From the NCBI RefSeq assembly GCF_001510645.1, contig NZ_LMVB01000002.1, positions 337,973-401,972 on the forward strand: 64,000 bases of DNA. Direction: 5' to 3'. Source of the stretch: Paenibacillus sp. FJAT-29882 (GTDB taxonomy: Bacteria > Bacillota > Bacilli > Bacillales > DSM-1321). This document shows, one piece after another, positions 16,598-25,765 of this stretch. The notes beneath the pieces are model-generated. The model worked only from the letters and a program-made list of their open reading frames with translations. It did no database searches and was not told the origin of the DNA. The stretch's first letter is position 1. Each line of letters starts with the position of its first letter. The position numbers were made by a program, and so were the translations under genes.

Positions 16598-17387
16598 CTT
16601 GCTTCACGCCTTCCAGCCATTTTCTCCGTTCCTCAGCCGTCAAATAGGAAGTCAGCTTCTGTTCGATTGTTCGTGGCGCTTCTCCTTCAATAATCGATAG
16701 AATGCCTTCAATCATCATTTCCTTAATCCGTACTTCAGCTAGTGATTTTCGTTTCAGCTTATTGGCAAATGGATGCCAGAGCAGGTACCCTGTGAAGATT
16801 CCGAGCAAGGTCGCAACAAATGCTGCTGAAATGGCATGCCCAAGTTCGTCCGTATTATCCATATTTCCAAGTGCAGCGATTAACCCTAATACCGCTCCTA
16901 ATACTCCTAGAGTAGGCGCATATGTACCTGCTTGTGTGAAAATGGCCGCTCCGCCAAGGTGACGTTCTTCCATTGCATCGATTTCTTCAGACAGTACGTC
17001 ACGAATATAATCAGCACTTTGACCTTCAACAGCAAGATTCAAACCATTTTTTAAAAATTGATTATCCACTTGCTCTGCAACCGCTTCTAATGCAAGTAAT
17101 CCTTCTTTCCTTGCAATGACTGCCCACTCGGAAAATGTTTGAATTAATTCCTGTGGCTTCGCCAGCTCTTGTTCTGTAAATAAAATCTTAACTAGCTTTG
17201 GCAGTTTCTTTAATTCAGATGATGGGAAAGCTGTGATGACGGCTGCAGCTGTTCCACCTAAAATAACTAAGATTGCAGCAGGATTCACCAAAGCAGATAT
17301 ATCCACACCTTTTAAATACATCCCAACTCCTATTGCAATGACTCCTAAAATGACACCAATTATTGACGTTTTATCCATCATATTCAC
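16590..17387 (-). CDS. motA: Flagellar stator protein MotA
   Basis: 265 residues with four membrane segments: near 7-25, 32-52 (ALVNPAAILVILGGTAAAVI), 150-175 (AGTYAPTLGVLGAVLGLIAAL) and 185-207. The large cytosolic loop between segments 2 and 3 contains the Arg and Glu residues that touch FliG (around RKEGLLALE, about 92-100). MotA with MotB forms the proton-conducting stator ring. It is the first gene of the motAB operon, and a sigma-D-type promoter lies about 33 bases upstream. Confidence 0.95.
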   Translation of the reverse strand: MNMMDKTSIIGVILGVIAIGVGMYLKGVDISALVNPAAILVILGGTAAAVITAFPSSELKKLPKLVKILFTEQELAKPQELIQTFSEWAVIARKEGLLALEAVAEQVDNQFLKNGLNLAVEGQSADYIRDVLSEEIDAMEERHLGGAAIFTQAGTYAPTLGVLGAVLGLIAALGNMDNTDELGHAISAAFVATLLGIFTGYLLWHPFANKLKRKSLAEVRIKEMMIEGILSIIEGEAPRTIEQKLTSYLTAEERRKWLEGVKQDG

Positions 17388-17419
17388 CCATTCATTTATT
17401 CTTCTACTCTCTTTCCTTT

Positions 17420-17446
17420 ATATCGGTAGAAAACATGAAAAAATGA
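17420..17446 (-). promoter_or_regulatory. Sigma-D-type promoter of motAB
   Basis: On the minus strand ACCGATAT (17427-17420) matches the sigma-D -10 GCCGATAT at seven of eight bases. Fifteen bases upstream is TCAT, a weak match to the -35 TAAA. The site ends 33 bases before the motA start, and motility genes are the normal sigma-D regulon. Confidence 0.6.
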
Positions 17447-17872
17447 GTGCCTTTTTATTTTTTTCAAAAAAACTAACAATATGATTGCTGATTAGTTTTC
17501 TGAATCGAAAAAAATTATAAACTTTTTCAATATTCACAAATTAACGAAACAGATTTTACCTTTAACTAAATTACCGGATACGTTATCGCTACATTTGTAA
17601 TAGTAAAAAAGTTTTCAGCTCCCAATCTCACCTACTACACGCTTGCAATTTTCTAAGCCAATATATGTATAAGACTGTAAGTCGAAATAACGTGATTTAT
17701 CTAGATAGCAAGTTTTCTTATGGTACCATTTATGAATTGTCCCTTTAATTGGCATGGTTTTTTATTTTCTAGAATGATATGTTAAGTGTCGAGTATTTTC
17801 CGGGAAATATTCATTCTTTCGACAGAGAGTTTTGTAAAATGTAAACAATTACCACAAATTTTTTCCCCACAT

Positions 17873-17901
17873 TCTACAAATTTTATGTAAAATGCTATAT
17901 A
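17873..17901 (+). promoter_or_regulatory. Probable promoter of mreBH
   Basis: TCTACA at 17873-17878, 17 bases, then TGC-TATATA (extended -10) at 17893-17901. The rest of the 545-base gap 17388-17933 is AT-rich; apart from the motA promoter I see nothing else in it. Confidence 0.5.
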
Positions 17902-17933
17902 GGGGTCAAACTCTAATTAATAGGGGTGACTAG

Positions 17934-18941
17934 ATGTTTTCAAATACAGAAATTGGCATCGATTTAGGGACAGCCAATACATTAATTTATAGTAAAAACA
18001 AAGGAATTATTTTTAACGAACCATCTGTTGTAGCCATTGATACAATCACCAATAAAGTGGTTGCTGTGGGTAATGATGCAAAAGAGATGATTGGAAAAAC
18101 GCCAGGAAATATAGTGGCGATTCGGCCATTGAAAGATGGGGTTATTGCAGATTTCGATATTACTTCGCAAATGCTTAAACAAATTATGAAAGTAGCAGCC
18201 AAGAAGCTTGGACTTTCAATCAGAAAGCCTGTCGTTGTGGTATGTACACCATCTGGTTCTACGACAGTTGAGCGAAGAGCCATAGAAGATGCGGTGAAGA
18301 GCTTCGGAGCCAAGCAGGTGCATTTAATAGAAGAAACAGTTGCTGCCGCAATTGGAGCGGACTTGCCCGTTGACGAACCTACCGCAAATGTCGTCGTTGA
18401 TATCGGTGGCGGAACAACAGAAGTGGCGATTATCTCCTTTGGTGGCGTCGTATCCTGCAACTCCATACGAATTGGCGGAGATCAGTTTGACGAAGATATT
18501 GTTCAACATATTAGAAAACAATATAATCTTCTTATTGGAGAGCGCACTGCCGAACGAATTAAAATAGAAATCGGCCATGCTCTCATTTCACATGACCGTC
18601 TCACCATGGATATAAGAGGTCGAGACCTTGTCTCAGGTCTGCCGAAAACCGTAACCATACATTCAGAAGAAATCCAAGAAGCGATTCGTGAATCCCTTCT
18701 TCATGTTTTAGAAGCCATTCGTGCTACCCTTGAGGATTGTCCACCAGAGTTGAGTGGTGATATCGTCGACCGAGGTGTTGTCCTTACCGGTGGTGGTGCT
18801 ATGCTGAATGGCATTCAAGACTGGCTGAGCCAAGAAATTGTCGTTCCTGTTCATCTAGCGTCAAACCCGCTTGAATCGGTCGCAATTGGAACCGGTCGTT
18901 CTGTACATCTGATAAGTAAACTTCAAAAGGCTATCAAGTAA
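17934..18941 (+). CDS. mreBH: Actin-like rod-shape protein MreBH
   Basis: 335 residues, the same length as B. subtilis MreBH and nearly collinear with it. Nucleotide-binding motifs of the actin fold are present: [19 protein letters not shown] (phosphate 1, about 7-25), [18 protein letters not shown] (phosphate 2, about 157-174) and [11 protein letters not shown] (adenosine, about 282-292). The N-terminal [10 protein letters not shown] and the YSKNKGI block favour MreBH over MreB or Mbl. It organises lateral wall synthesis and, in B. subtilis, directs the hydrolase LytE; sigma-I dependence known there is not evident here. RBS AGGGGTGA; own terminator. Confidence 0.93.
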   Translation: MFSNTEIGIDLGTANTLIYSKNKGIIFNEPSVVAIDTITNKVVAVGNDAKEMIGKTPGNIVAIRPLKDGVIADFDITSQMLKQIMKVAAKKLGLSIRKPVVVVCTPSGSTTVERRAIEDAVKSFGAKQVHLIEETVAAAIGADLPVDEPTANVVVDIGGGTTEVAIISFGGVVSCNSIRIGGDQFDEDIVQHIRKQYNLLIGERTAERIKIEIGHALISHDRLTMDIRGRDLVSGLPKTVTIHSEEIQEAIRESLLHVLEAIRATLEDCPPELSGDIVDRGVVLTGGGAMLNGIQDWLSQEIVVPVHLASNPLESVAIGTGRSVHLISKLQKAIK

Positions 18942-18953
18942 ACTAAATACCGC

Positions 18954-18994
18954 AAAAAAAGAATCTCATCCATTGGAAGAGATTCTTTTTTTGC
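18954..18994 (+). terminator. Terminator of mreBH
   Basis: AAAGAATCTC pairs with GAGATTCTTTTTTT. Confidence 0.9.
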
Positions 18995-19133
18995 TAATAT
19001 CTATCACGCTTGAAGCCAAAAATTCAGGCTTCTTTCTGTTTGTGAGCAAAAAGTTTTAGTCTCACCAAGGATTATGATCATCTTTCGTAGGGAATAGACT
19101 TCTAACCAGTAAAAAATCCGGGAGTGAAGTCTA

Positions 19134-20009
19134 ATGAAACATCTATTAGCGTTCGGTAAAGAACTTACTAACGAAGTTAAGGAGGATCGGGCCACAGGGT
19201 TAGCTGCTGAACAGGCGTATTATTACTTACTTTCCATCTTTCCATTACTCATTTTACTGCTTTCAATTCTTCCCTATCTAAATATTGAGCCACAACAAGC
19301 AATCAATTTTATGAATCATTTCTTACCATCAGAAACTACGGACGTGCTAGCCGATACGATTATCGGAATTGTAACAGAGTCGAATGGTGGACTTTTTACT
19401 ATAGGAATCTTAGGAACGATTTGGTCAGCATCCAACGGAATGAACAGCTTTATGCACGCTATGAATATTGCCTTTGATGTTAAAGAAACAAGAAATTTCA
19501 TTGTAGTTCGACTAATTTCCATTGCCTTAACTTTAGGGTTGATTGTTGCTTTTATCGTTATACTCGTACTTCCGGTATTCGGTAATGTTATTTTAAATAT
19601 GACTAATCAAGTTGTTCCAATTTCAAACGAATTCAAAAGCATCTTCAATCTTTTACGCTGGGTCATTGCTTTCGCTGTTATTTCAATTGTGCTTACTTTT
19701 TTATACAAATTTGCTCCTAATAAGAAATACCTATTTAAGCATGTACTTCCCGGTGCCATCATTGCCACTGTCACTTGGCTAATCATTTCCATTGCCTTTT
19801 CCTTTTATGTAAGTAACTTTGGCAATTATTCCTCTACATATGGAAGCCTCGGCGGTGTCATTGTTCTTATGCTATGGCTGTATGTAACGGGTCTTATTCT
19901 TGTGATAGGTGGAGAAATCAATGCCATTTTTCATAACAGATATTCTTCAGTAAAGGAAGTAACTCGTGTGAAGCCAATGAATTCAAAAGACCGAAAATTG
20001 ACGACTTAA
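19134..20009 (+). CDS. Second YihY/BrkB-family membrane protein
   Basis: 291 residues, paralogous to the protein at 12688-13506. Shared blocks include GLAAEQAYYYLLSIFPLLIL (about 22-41), WSASNGMNSFMHAMNIAFDVKETRNF (about 99-124), FAPNKKYLFKHVLPGAIIATVTW (about 196-218) and YGSLGGVIVLMLWLYVTGLILVIGGEINA (about 238-266). About six membrane segments are predicted. The basic 25-residue tail is its own. It starts after GGGAGTGA at 19120. The two paralogues bracket map, motAB and mreBH. Role in transport or envelope integrity is not established. Confidence 0.87.
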   Translation: MKHLLAFGKELTNEVKEDRATGLAAEQAYYYLLSIFPLLILLLSILPYLNIEPQQAINFMNHFLPSETTDVLADTIIGIVTESNGGLFTIGILGTIWSASNGMNSFMHAMNIAFDVKETRNFIVVRLISIALTLGLIVAFIVILVLPVFGNVILNMTNQVVPISNEFKSIFNLLRWVIAFAVISIVLTFLYKFAPNKKYLFKHVLPGAIIATVTWLIISIAFSFYVSNFGNYSSTYGSLGGVIVLMLWLYVTGLILVIGGEINAIFHNRYSSVKEVTRVKPMNSKDRKLTT

Positions 20010-20111
20010 TGAAACTTATCAACTGTGTCAATAAAACTTCACCGAGACGTCGGCAAACTCCAAGAATTCATTCCAAGTTAAACCATTCTTCTATTACGCT
20101 TTCTTTACAAT

Positions 20112-20154
20112 TAACAACGGAGCGAAGCTTATAGTTCTAAGCTTTGCTCCGTTG
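20112..20154. terminator. Shared terminator
   Basis: ACAACGGAGCGAAGCTTA pairs with TAAGCTTTGCTCCGTTGT; it lies between convergent genes. Confidence 0.9.
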
Positions 20155-20175
20155 TTTCATTTATTTAAATTGGGC

Positions 20176-21279
20176 TTATCCCCAAACCTCTTTTGAAACA
20201 TCAACAATAAATTTTAATTTTTCCCATTGTTGTTCCTCAGTTAGCTTGTTGCCATGATGCGTGGAAGCAAATCCGCATTGTGGGCTTAAGCATAATTGTT
20301 CATGTGGTACATATTGGGCTGCTTCCTTAATACGAGCTATGATTGCTTCTTTATCTTCGACTTCTCCATTTTTAGATGTGACGATTCCTAGTACAACTTG
20401 TGCACCATCATTTGGAATATGTTCTAACGCTTTAAAATCTCCTGAACGTTCATCGTCATATTCTAAGAAGAATCCGTCTACTTTTTCTTTTGCAAGTAGC
20501 GTTGGGGCGATAAGATCATAACTTCCTCCAAACGCCCAAGTAGATTGATAGTTTCCGCGGCATAAATGTGTAGTCACGATTAAATCTTCAGGTTTTCCTT
20601 CCAATACGCCGTTAATTACGCGTAATGCTAAATCAATTAAGTAATCTCTTGTATATTTTCCATCATTGAAAGGGATCCCCGGAGAGGAAAGACCCGCAAT
20701 GTATACATCATCTAGTTGTAAGTATCGTACACCAACCTCGTAAAATGCTTTTAATGCATCTTGATACGCTTTAATAATATCATTTGCATATTCTTCGATG
20801 TCAGGGTAAATCGTTTCATCACGAATCCCAAGATTAAATAATTGGTTCGGGCTTGGAATCGTTTGTTTCGCAACTGCACGGTCACCGACGATTTCCTTAA
20901 ATTCAACGAAATCTTTAATGAATGGATGCTCAGGATTGAATGAAATCTTCCCGATGTTTCTAACGTTATATCTCTCTGTTTCTATACCATCAAAAGTGTA
21001 TCCTTTTTCTGGTACAAAGCCTTCAAATCCATTTATATGCTCTAAGAAATCTAAGTGCCACCATGTACGTCTAAACTCACCATCCGTCACTAATTCCAAC
21101 CCAACCTCAATTTGCTTATCAACAATCCGTTTTATTTCCTTTGTTTCAACCTCGCGTAATTGTTCCGCAGTTATTGTACCTTCTTTAAAGTCTTTTCTTG
21201 CGCTATGTAGATTATCTGGTCGCAATAAACTACCAACGTGATCTGCTTTGAACGGGACTTTCGTAATTGTTTTTGTCAT
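20176..21279 (-). CDS. MetE-like cobalamin-independent methyltransferase (YxjG/YxjH family)
   Basis: 367 residues from ATG 21279, which has AGAAGGAA upstream; longer readings cross the riboswitch terminator and are excluded. The protein corresponds to the C-terminal catalytic half of MetE, as in YxjG and YxjH. The start has FKADHVGSLLRP; zinc-ligand candidates are in HLCRGNY (His and Cys, about 228-230) and PQCGFAS (Cys, about 336). It probably transfers a methyl group to homocysteine from a small donor; the donor for this family is not settled. A SAM riboswitch with terminator precedes it, so expression should rise when S-adenosylmethionine falls. Confidence 0.9.
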   Translation of the reverse strand: MTKTITKVPFKADHVGSLLRPDNLHSARKDFKEGTITAEQLREVETKEIKRIVDKQIEVGLELVTDGEFRRTWWHLDFLEHINGFEGFVPEKGYTFDGIETERYNVRNIGKISFNPEHPFIKDFVEFKEIVGDRAVAKQTIPSPNQLFNLGIRDETIYPDIEEYANDIIKAYQDALKAFYEVGVRYLQLDDVYIAGLSSPGIPFNDGKYTRDYLIDLALRVINGVLEGKPEDLIVTTHLCRGNYQSTWAFGGSYDLIAPTLLAKEKVDGFFLEYDDERSGDFKALEHIPNDGAQVVLGIVTSKNGEVEDKEAIIARIKEAAQYVPHEQLCLSPQCGFASTHHGNKLTEEQQWEKLKFIVDVSKEVWG

Positions 21280-21319
21280 GTCTAATTCCTTCTCTCTTTT
21301 ATTAGCTTCTTTTGTAAAC

Positions 21320-21358
21320 AAAAAATAAAAAACCTCTTCTTGAATACAAGAAGAGGCT
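21320..21358 (-). terminator. S-box attenuator terminator
   Basis: In leftward reading GCCTCTTCTTG, a short loop, CAAGAAGAGG and then a T-run. It lies between the aptamer and the gene, as required for transcriptional control. Confidence 0.9.
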
Positions 21359-21380
21359 TTTGCGCAATGGCTATTTACTC

Positions 21381-21480
21381 TTCTTATCTTCAAGCCTTAC
21401 GCTTCTGGAATTAGCACAGTACTTAAAAGTCTGTTGCTGAGGTATCAAAGGGCCAGTCCCTCCACCTCTCTGGATAAGAA
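21381..21480 (-). promoter_or_regulatory. SAM-I riboswitch (S-box) aptamer
   Basis: Leftward reading begins TTCTTATC, then AGAGAGGTGGAGGGACTGGCCC and GATACCTCAGCAACAGAC in slightly diverged form, and closes with GATAAGAA, the complement of the start. This is the S-box consensus order (P1, GAGGTGGAGGGACTGGCCC core, CAGCAAC). A terminator follows. It binds S-adenosylmethionine and turns the methyltransferase gene off. Confidence 0.95.
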
Positions 21481-21512
21481 AGTTACATATTTAATTATTT
21501 GATAATTCTCAC

Positions 21513-21539
21513 TTTATATCTATTACTATTGAATGTCAA
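21513..21539 (-). promoter_or_regulatory. Promoter of the S-box transcript
   Basis: TTGACA (21539-21534, minus strand) with a -10 candidate TATAAA at 21518-21513 (15-base spacing) or TAAAGT two bases later (17-base spacing). Confidence 0.55.
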
Positions 21540-21649
21540 GGGTGAAAATATGAAATTTCTAAATAAACAGTTTTCAGGTTAGATCCACTAAACTTAATCT
21601 GCGTGAAGTTTTGTAGTATCTGAACTCTTTGGTTTTGCACCTTTTTTTG

Positions 21650-21748
21650 TCCCGCATTAACGGAAAGTCAAAACCCCCACCTCAAGGCTTAGAGGAATCG
21701 TAGGTGGGGGATGAAGAAACCCCCACTGTTTGAAGTTTCACTTTATCT
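21650..21748 (-). repeat. Dispersed repeat family P, copy 3 (inverted)
   Basis: Read leftward: GATAAAGTGAAACTTC, CAGTGGGGG, CCCCCACCTACG, AGGTGGGGG and GTTAATGCGGGA, in the order of copy 1 but lacking the TTAGTTGAACC segment. It abuts the end of the amidohydrolase gene and may terminate its transcript. Confidence 0.78.
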
Positions 21749-21754
21749 ACTCCA

Positions 21755-22930
21755 TTATTCGTTCAAATATGCCCATGCATATTGCGCGTATAGTTCGGCT
21801 CCTGTAACGAGAGCGTCTTCGTCAATGTTAAATTTGCCATGGTGATGCGCCCATTCTGTATCTTTGTCGGGATTTCCACTTCCTACTAAAGCGAAACTAC
21901 CAGGAGCCTCGTCTAAATAGAAGCTGAAGTCTTCCCCACCCATTGTCGGCTTTTCAGTATATAAAACATCCTTACCGAATGCTTCTGAAGCGACCTTTTG
22001 TACAAACTTAGCACTATATTCATCATTAATAACCGGTTGGGTTCCATGGATATATTCCACTTCGGCACTTGCCCCGTAAATATTTGCGACATTTTCAGCG
22101 TATTGCTCGATTTGCTTTTCAATATGTGCACGCGTTTCATTGTCAAAACAACGGGCCGTTCCTTCAATGACAGCATTTTCGGCAATGACGTTAAACCGTG
22201 TGCCAACATCCATCTTTCCGATCGTAAGCACGGCAGGTTTTTGCGGGTCAATTGTTCTTGATACAACAGCTTGGATATTCATGACGAAAGAAGATGCAAC
22301 AATGGCTGCATCAATGCAATCATGCGGCATAGCGCCATGTCCGCCTTTTCCTTTAAATGTCACTTTAACAATATCCGCTGATGCAAATGATGGTCCCGGC
22401 GTACATGAAACTTTATGAGTCGGCATCTGTGACCAAATATGAATGCCAAATACATTATCAACGTCTTCCATCGCACCTTGCTTCACCATTTCTCGTGCAC
22501 CTGTCGCCGCTTCTTCAGCAGGTTGGAATATTAATCGTACAGTCCCAGGTAACTCATCTTTACTTTCATTTAGAGCTTTCGCTGCAATAAGCAACATTGC
22601 CGTATGTGCATCATGACCACAAGCATGCATTTTGCCATCTTCCTTTGAAGCATATGGAAGATCTTTGTTCAACTCTTCTACCGGTAATGCGTCCATATCC
22701 GCTCTTAAAGCGACCGTTTTCCCTGCCTTGGCCCCTGCTATATTTGCAATGACACCTGTAGGATTTGTTCGACGATAAGGAATTCCTAAGTTTTCTAGAT
22801 ATTCGCAAATGAATGCGGTCGTGTTTTCTTCTTCCCATGATACCTCAGGTTCACTATGAAGTTTTCTACGTAATTCTGTTAATTCTTCACTATATGTCTG
22901 AATGGCTTCTTTAATTTTTTGACGAATCAT
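21755..22930 (-). CDS. M20-family amidohydrolase (N-acyl-amino-acid type)
   Basis: 391 residues, usual for the AmaA/HipO branch of M20 metallopeptidases, which hydrolyse N-acyl or N-acetyl amino acids. Visible motifs: ADMDALPVEE (about 77-86), HACGHDAHTAML (metal site, about 101-112), PAEEAATGAREM (about 136-147, catalytic Glu), dimerisation-domain GKGGHGAMPHDCIDA (about 193-207) and MGGEDFSFYL (last metal His region replaced by the usual Glu-Asp, about 350). Third gene of a leftward operon after the carbamoylase-like gene, two bases apart. It may release free amino acids from the substrate imported or processed by its neighbours. Confidence 0.87.
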   Translation of the reverse strand: MIRQKIKEAIQTYSEELTELRRKLHSEPEVSWEEENTTAFICEYLENLGIPYRRTNPTGVIANIAGAKAGKTVALRADMDALPVEELNKDLPYASKEDGKMHACGHDAHTAMLLIAAKALNESKDELPGTVRLIFQPAEEAATGAREMVKQGAMEDVDNVFGIHIWSQMPTHKVSCTPGPSFASADIVKVTFKGKGGHGAMPHDCIDAAIVASSFVMNIQAVVSRTIDPQKPAVLTIGKMDVGTRFNVIAENAVIEGTARCFDNETRAHIEKQIEQYAENVANIYGASAEVEYIHGTQPVINDEYSAKFVQKVASEAFGKDVLYTEKPTMGGEDFSFYLDEAPGSFALVGSGNPDKDTEWAHHHGKFNIDEDALVTGAELYAQYAWAYLNE

Positions 22931-22932
22931 GT

Positions 22933-24162
22933 TTATTCAACCTCCGTTAAGTTCTTTGCTGCTTCAAAAAGGATTTGAACGCCATCCGCCAAATGCCGTG
23001 CATCCGACCATTCTTCTGGACAATGGCTAAGACCGTCTTTACTTGGCACGAAAATCATCCCGACATTTGTAATATCAGAAAAAATCATCGCATCATGACC
23101 TGCACCACTGTTAATCGAGCAATACGGGATTTCTAGTCTACTACTCTCTTGTTTCAACAAAGAACGAATCTCTATATTTAACTCTTTTGGCTGAATATAT
23201 AAAAGCTCTTCAACAGATGTTCGGATTCCAGTTTCACTGTAAGACTCAATCATTGCTATCGTCTTTTGGATTGTGTTCAGTACGTTTTCTTCTTTACCAG
23301 ATCTGATGTCCACAGAGAATACAACTTTGTCTGGAATGACATTTGCTCCATTTGGAAATACTTCTAGGCGACCTGTTGTAATGACCGTTCCTTCACCTTC
23401 ATCGATTGCAAGATCCGGCAATTGGGAAATGATCTTTGCAGCAGTGACTAAAGCGTCCGAACGGCGATCCATTGGAGTTGTACCTGCATGACCTGCTTGC
23501 CCTTCAATCGTCACTTCCAATTGGGCCAAGCCAACGATGGCTTCAACGACACCTATTGGAATATTCTTCTCTTCAAGAATTGGGCCTTGTTCGATATGCA
23601 ATTCCAAAAATGCCTTTATTGTATTTGGCTTTCTCTCTTTGGCTAATGAAGAATCTAGTCCGATTTTTGACATCGCTTCTTCGGTCGAGATGCCATCTTT
23701 GTCCTTTAAATTTTTAAACTCTTCCTCACTAAGAGAACCGATAATTCCGCGTGATCCCATCAATCCGCCACCAAATCTTGATCCTTCTTCTTCAACCATC
23801 GCGATGATTTCTAAAGGATATTTTGGTTTTAATTGATTTTCAGAAAAGAGAGTAGCTACTTCCAATCCTGCAATGACTCCGGCTGTACCGTCATATGCCC
23901 CTCCATTCGGGACAGAGTCAAAATGGGAACCGATGAGAACACTTGGTGCATTTTTTAAGCTACCTTCAATCTTTCCAAAGATATTACCGAAACCATCTTC
24001 CGAAACTGTTAAACCATATTCCTTCATTTTTTCCTTGATATAATTTCTTGCTTGCAAATCTTCTTTGCTGTACGTAAGCCGTGTAACGCCTTTATTAGGC
24101 GTTGCTGTAAATTCACTTAAGGACCTAATATGACTTTCCATCCGTTGTTGGGACTTTTTCAC
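22933..24162 (-). CDS. M20-family N-carbamoyl-amino-acid hydrolase / allantoate-type amidase
   Basis: 409 residues, the normal length of the AmaB/HyuC/AllC branch of M20. Metal and catalytic motifs are complete: GSHFDSVPNGGAYDG (about 78-92), EEEGSRFGGGLMGSRG (about 124-139), LELHIEQGP (about 188-196), GQAGHAGTTPMDRRSDAL (about 215-232) and SGAGHDAMIF (about 353-362). Family members hydrolyse N-carbamoyl amino acids, allantoate or ureidoglycine. The operon adds a second M20 hydrolase and a membrane transporter, suggesting scavenging of an N-substituted amino acid; no hydantoinase or urate gene is nearby, so the actual compound is unknown. Confidence 0.85.
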   Translation of the reverse strand: MKKSQQRMESHIRSLSEFTATPNKGVTRLTYSKEDLQARNYIKEKMKEYGLTVSEDGFGNIFGKIEGSLKNAPSVLIGSHFDSVPNGGAYDGTAGVIAGLEVATLFSENQLKPKYPLEIIAMVEEEGSRFGGGLMGSRGIIGSLSEEEFKNLKDKDGISTEEAMSKIGLDSSLAKERKPNTIKAFLELHIEQGPILEEKNIPIGVVEAIVGLAQLEVTIEGQAGHAGTTPMDRRSDALVTAAKIISQLPDLAIDEGEGTVITTGRLEVFPNGANVIPDKVVFSVDIRSGKEENVLNTIQKTIAMIESYSETGIRTSVEELLYIQPKELNIEIRSLLKQESSRLEIPYCSINSGAGHDAMIFSDITNVGMIFVPSKDGLSHCPEEWSDARHLADGVQILFEAAKNLTEVE

Positions 24163-24180
24163 AATACCCCTCCTCGTTTT

Positions 24181-25377
24181 TTACAAGAATCCTACGAATA
24201 TTCCTGCTAAAACGACCGAAACGATCGTTACAGTTATGAATCCACCAACGAGCATAGGTGGTAGCATATGACTTGTTAGCACTTCTTTTTCTTTCTCGTC
24301 ATTCGTTAAAGACTTAATTACTTCATTTGTGATGATATAGTCTGCGGGAAACCCATATAAGGCTGTTAACGATACAGCGAACGCCATTTCTTTGCTGACT
24401 TTTAAAATCTTACCGATGATGAATGAGAATATATACATTCCGATGACTGCTAAAATAATACAAACGATGAGAGGATATAAGATCTCAAGCATCATACTTG
24501 GTGTCGCCTTTTGCAAACCGTCGAAAATGAAAAGCATAAGCGCCATAATGGAGAAACCGAACCCATTCGCTTTTTGTAACGGTTGTTTTTCCAAAAATCC
24601 GACACTTTTCGCAATAATCCCAAATAATAAACATAGGACAAGTGCATTAACCGTCACGAACGGCGCAAGTAAAGTAGAGACAAGATAGGCAAGGAAACCG
24701 ACAAAGGCAAGTCTAAAGAATTTGAAATACTCTGTGTTATATTTTTCCGGCATATTTTTGAAAAGTTTAAGTTCCTGCTCTTTTTCTACTTCCCCACCAT
24801 TTTTTGCATCTTTTATAGTCAGTTCTCCACTGCGGTATTTCTCAAGGAGTCTTTTCCCTTCCTTTTTTAATACAATTGAAGTGATGGGATATCCTGCAAA
24901 TCCTTGCATAACGTAGATGACGATTGCAAATACAGATAAAGACGCAAGTCCTGCTTCTTTGGCTCCTTCAGACATAATTAATGCTGATACGATTCCACCT
25001 ACTAATGGAGGAATGGCAACAACGACTGTTTCAAAGTCGAAAATCAATGTTCCAATCGTAAATAATATAGCGATAATTCCTAAAACACCAGAAAGGGCAA
25101 TGACAATGGTCTTCCATTGATTCTTCAATTCTTGAAGAGAAAGCAAAGTACCCATATTTGTGATTAATAAGAACATCATCATAGTCGCAACCACAGGTGG
25201 TACTCCAGCCACCGCTACGATATCTGATGGAAAAAATGTCCAATAACCAATAAGAAATAGTACTGCACAAACGAATACAGATGGTACCCAGGCTTTCGTT
25301 CGAACAGCTACTACGTCACCTATATATAAGATTAATACAAGAATAACTAAAGCTAACATTTGCGACATAACAATCAC
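24181..25377 (-). CDS. Putative transporter of the M20 operon
   Basis: Up to 398 residues from GTG 25377; ATG nine bases later (25368) is an alternative and neither ribosome site is strong. About ten hydrophobic segments are split by a charged cytosolic loop near 175-215 (KKEGKRLLEKYRSGELTIKDAKNG). The halves have GGIVSALIMSEGAKEAGLAS and MAFAVSLTALYGFPADYIITNEV segments, reminiscent of sodium-coupled carboxylate or glutamate symporter folds, but I do not recognise the exact family. Its place as first gene before two amidohydrolases argues for uptake of their substrate. Confidence 0.7.
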   Translation of the reverse strand: MIVMSQMLALVILVLILYIGDVVAVRTKAWVPSVFVCAVLFLIGYWTFFPSDIVAVAGVPPVVATMMMFLLITNMGTLLSLQELKNQWKTIVIALSGVLGIIAILFTIGTLIFDFETVVVAIPPLVGGIVSALIMSEGAKEAGLASLSVFAIVIYVMQGFAGYPITSIVLKKEGKRLLEKYRSGELTIKDAKNGGEVEKEQELKLFKNMPEKYNTEYFKFFRLAFVGFLAYLVSTLLAPFVTVNALVLCLLFGIIAKSVGFLEKQPLQKANGFGFSIMALMLFIFDGLQKATPSMMLEILYPLIVCIILAVIGMYIFSFIIGKILKVSKEMAFAVSLTALYGFPADYIITNEVIKSLTNDEKEKEVLTSHMLPPMLVGGFITVTIVSVVLAGIFVGFL

Positions 25378-25445
25378 TTCACTTTCATTAATATTTTAAA
25401 ATATTATCACAGAATTTATTTAATTGAAAGATAATTTTGATTTTT

Positions 25446-25468
25446 AAATGAATTATAATTATTCATTT
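25446..25468. promoter_or_regulatory. Palindrome upstream of the M20 operon, ARG-box-like
   Basis: AAATGAAT, seven central AT bases, then its near-exact complement ending ATTCATTT. It resembles the TGAAT-ATTCA core of ArgR/AhrC sites and lies about 70 bases before the operon start. An AT-rich chance palindrome is possible. Confidence 0.4.
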
Positions 25469-25765
25469 ATTATACAAACGCATTATTTAACAATAAAATG
25501 TAAAGGTCCCATATAATCTCATAATATTCCCGATATTCGACTGTTACATAAAAAGTATAATTATTACAATATTAGTATAATGCATACATCATTTAAAATA
25601 AGAAGCATTCAATTATCAAGGGGAAAAAATGTACGTTTCAAAAAAGAGGAAGGATTATAAACCGTCATTCATCAGACAAATAGGACTTTCTTAGACGACG
25701 CCAAGAAGGCGTAGTTTCAGAAACATCCTTTTTCCATAAAAAAAAACACATGAAGAAGGTCCTAA

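Noticed and set aside
20176..21393. Longer start for the MetE-like gene
   Set aside because: The extra N-terminal codons overlap the S-box terminator stem; ATG 21279 has the ribosome site.
25629..25694. 21-codon frame MYVSKKRKDYK behind AAGGGG
   Set aside because: Short, no clear promoter or terminator of its own, no known family; chance is likely.
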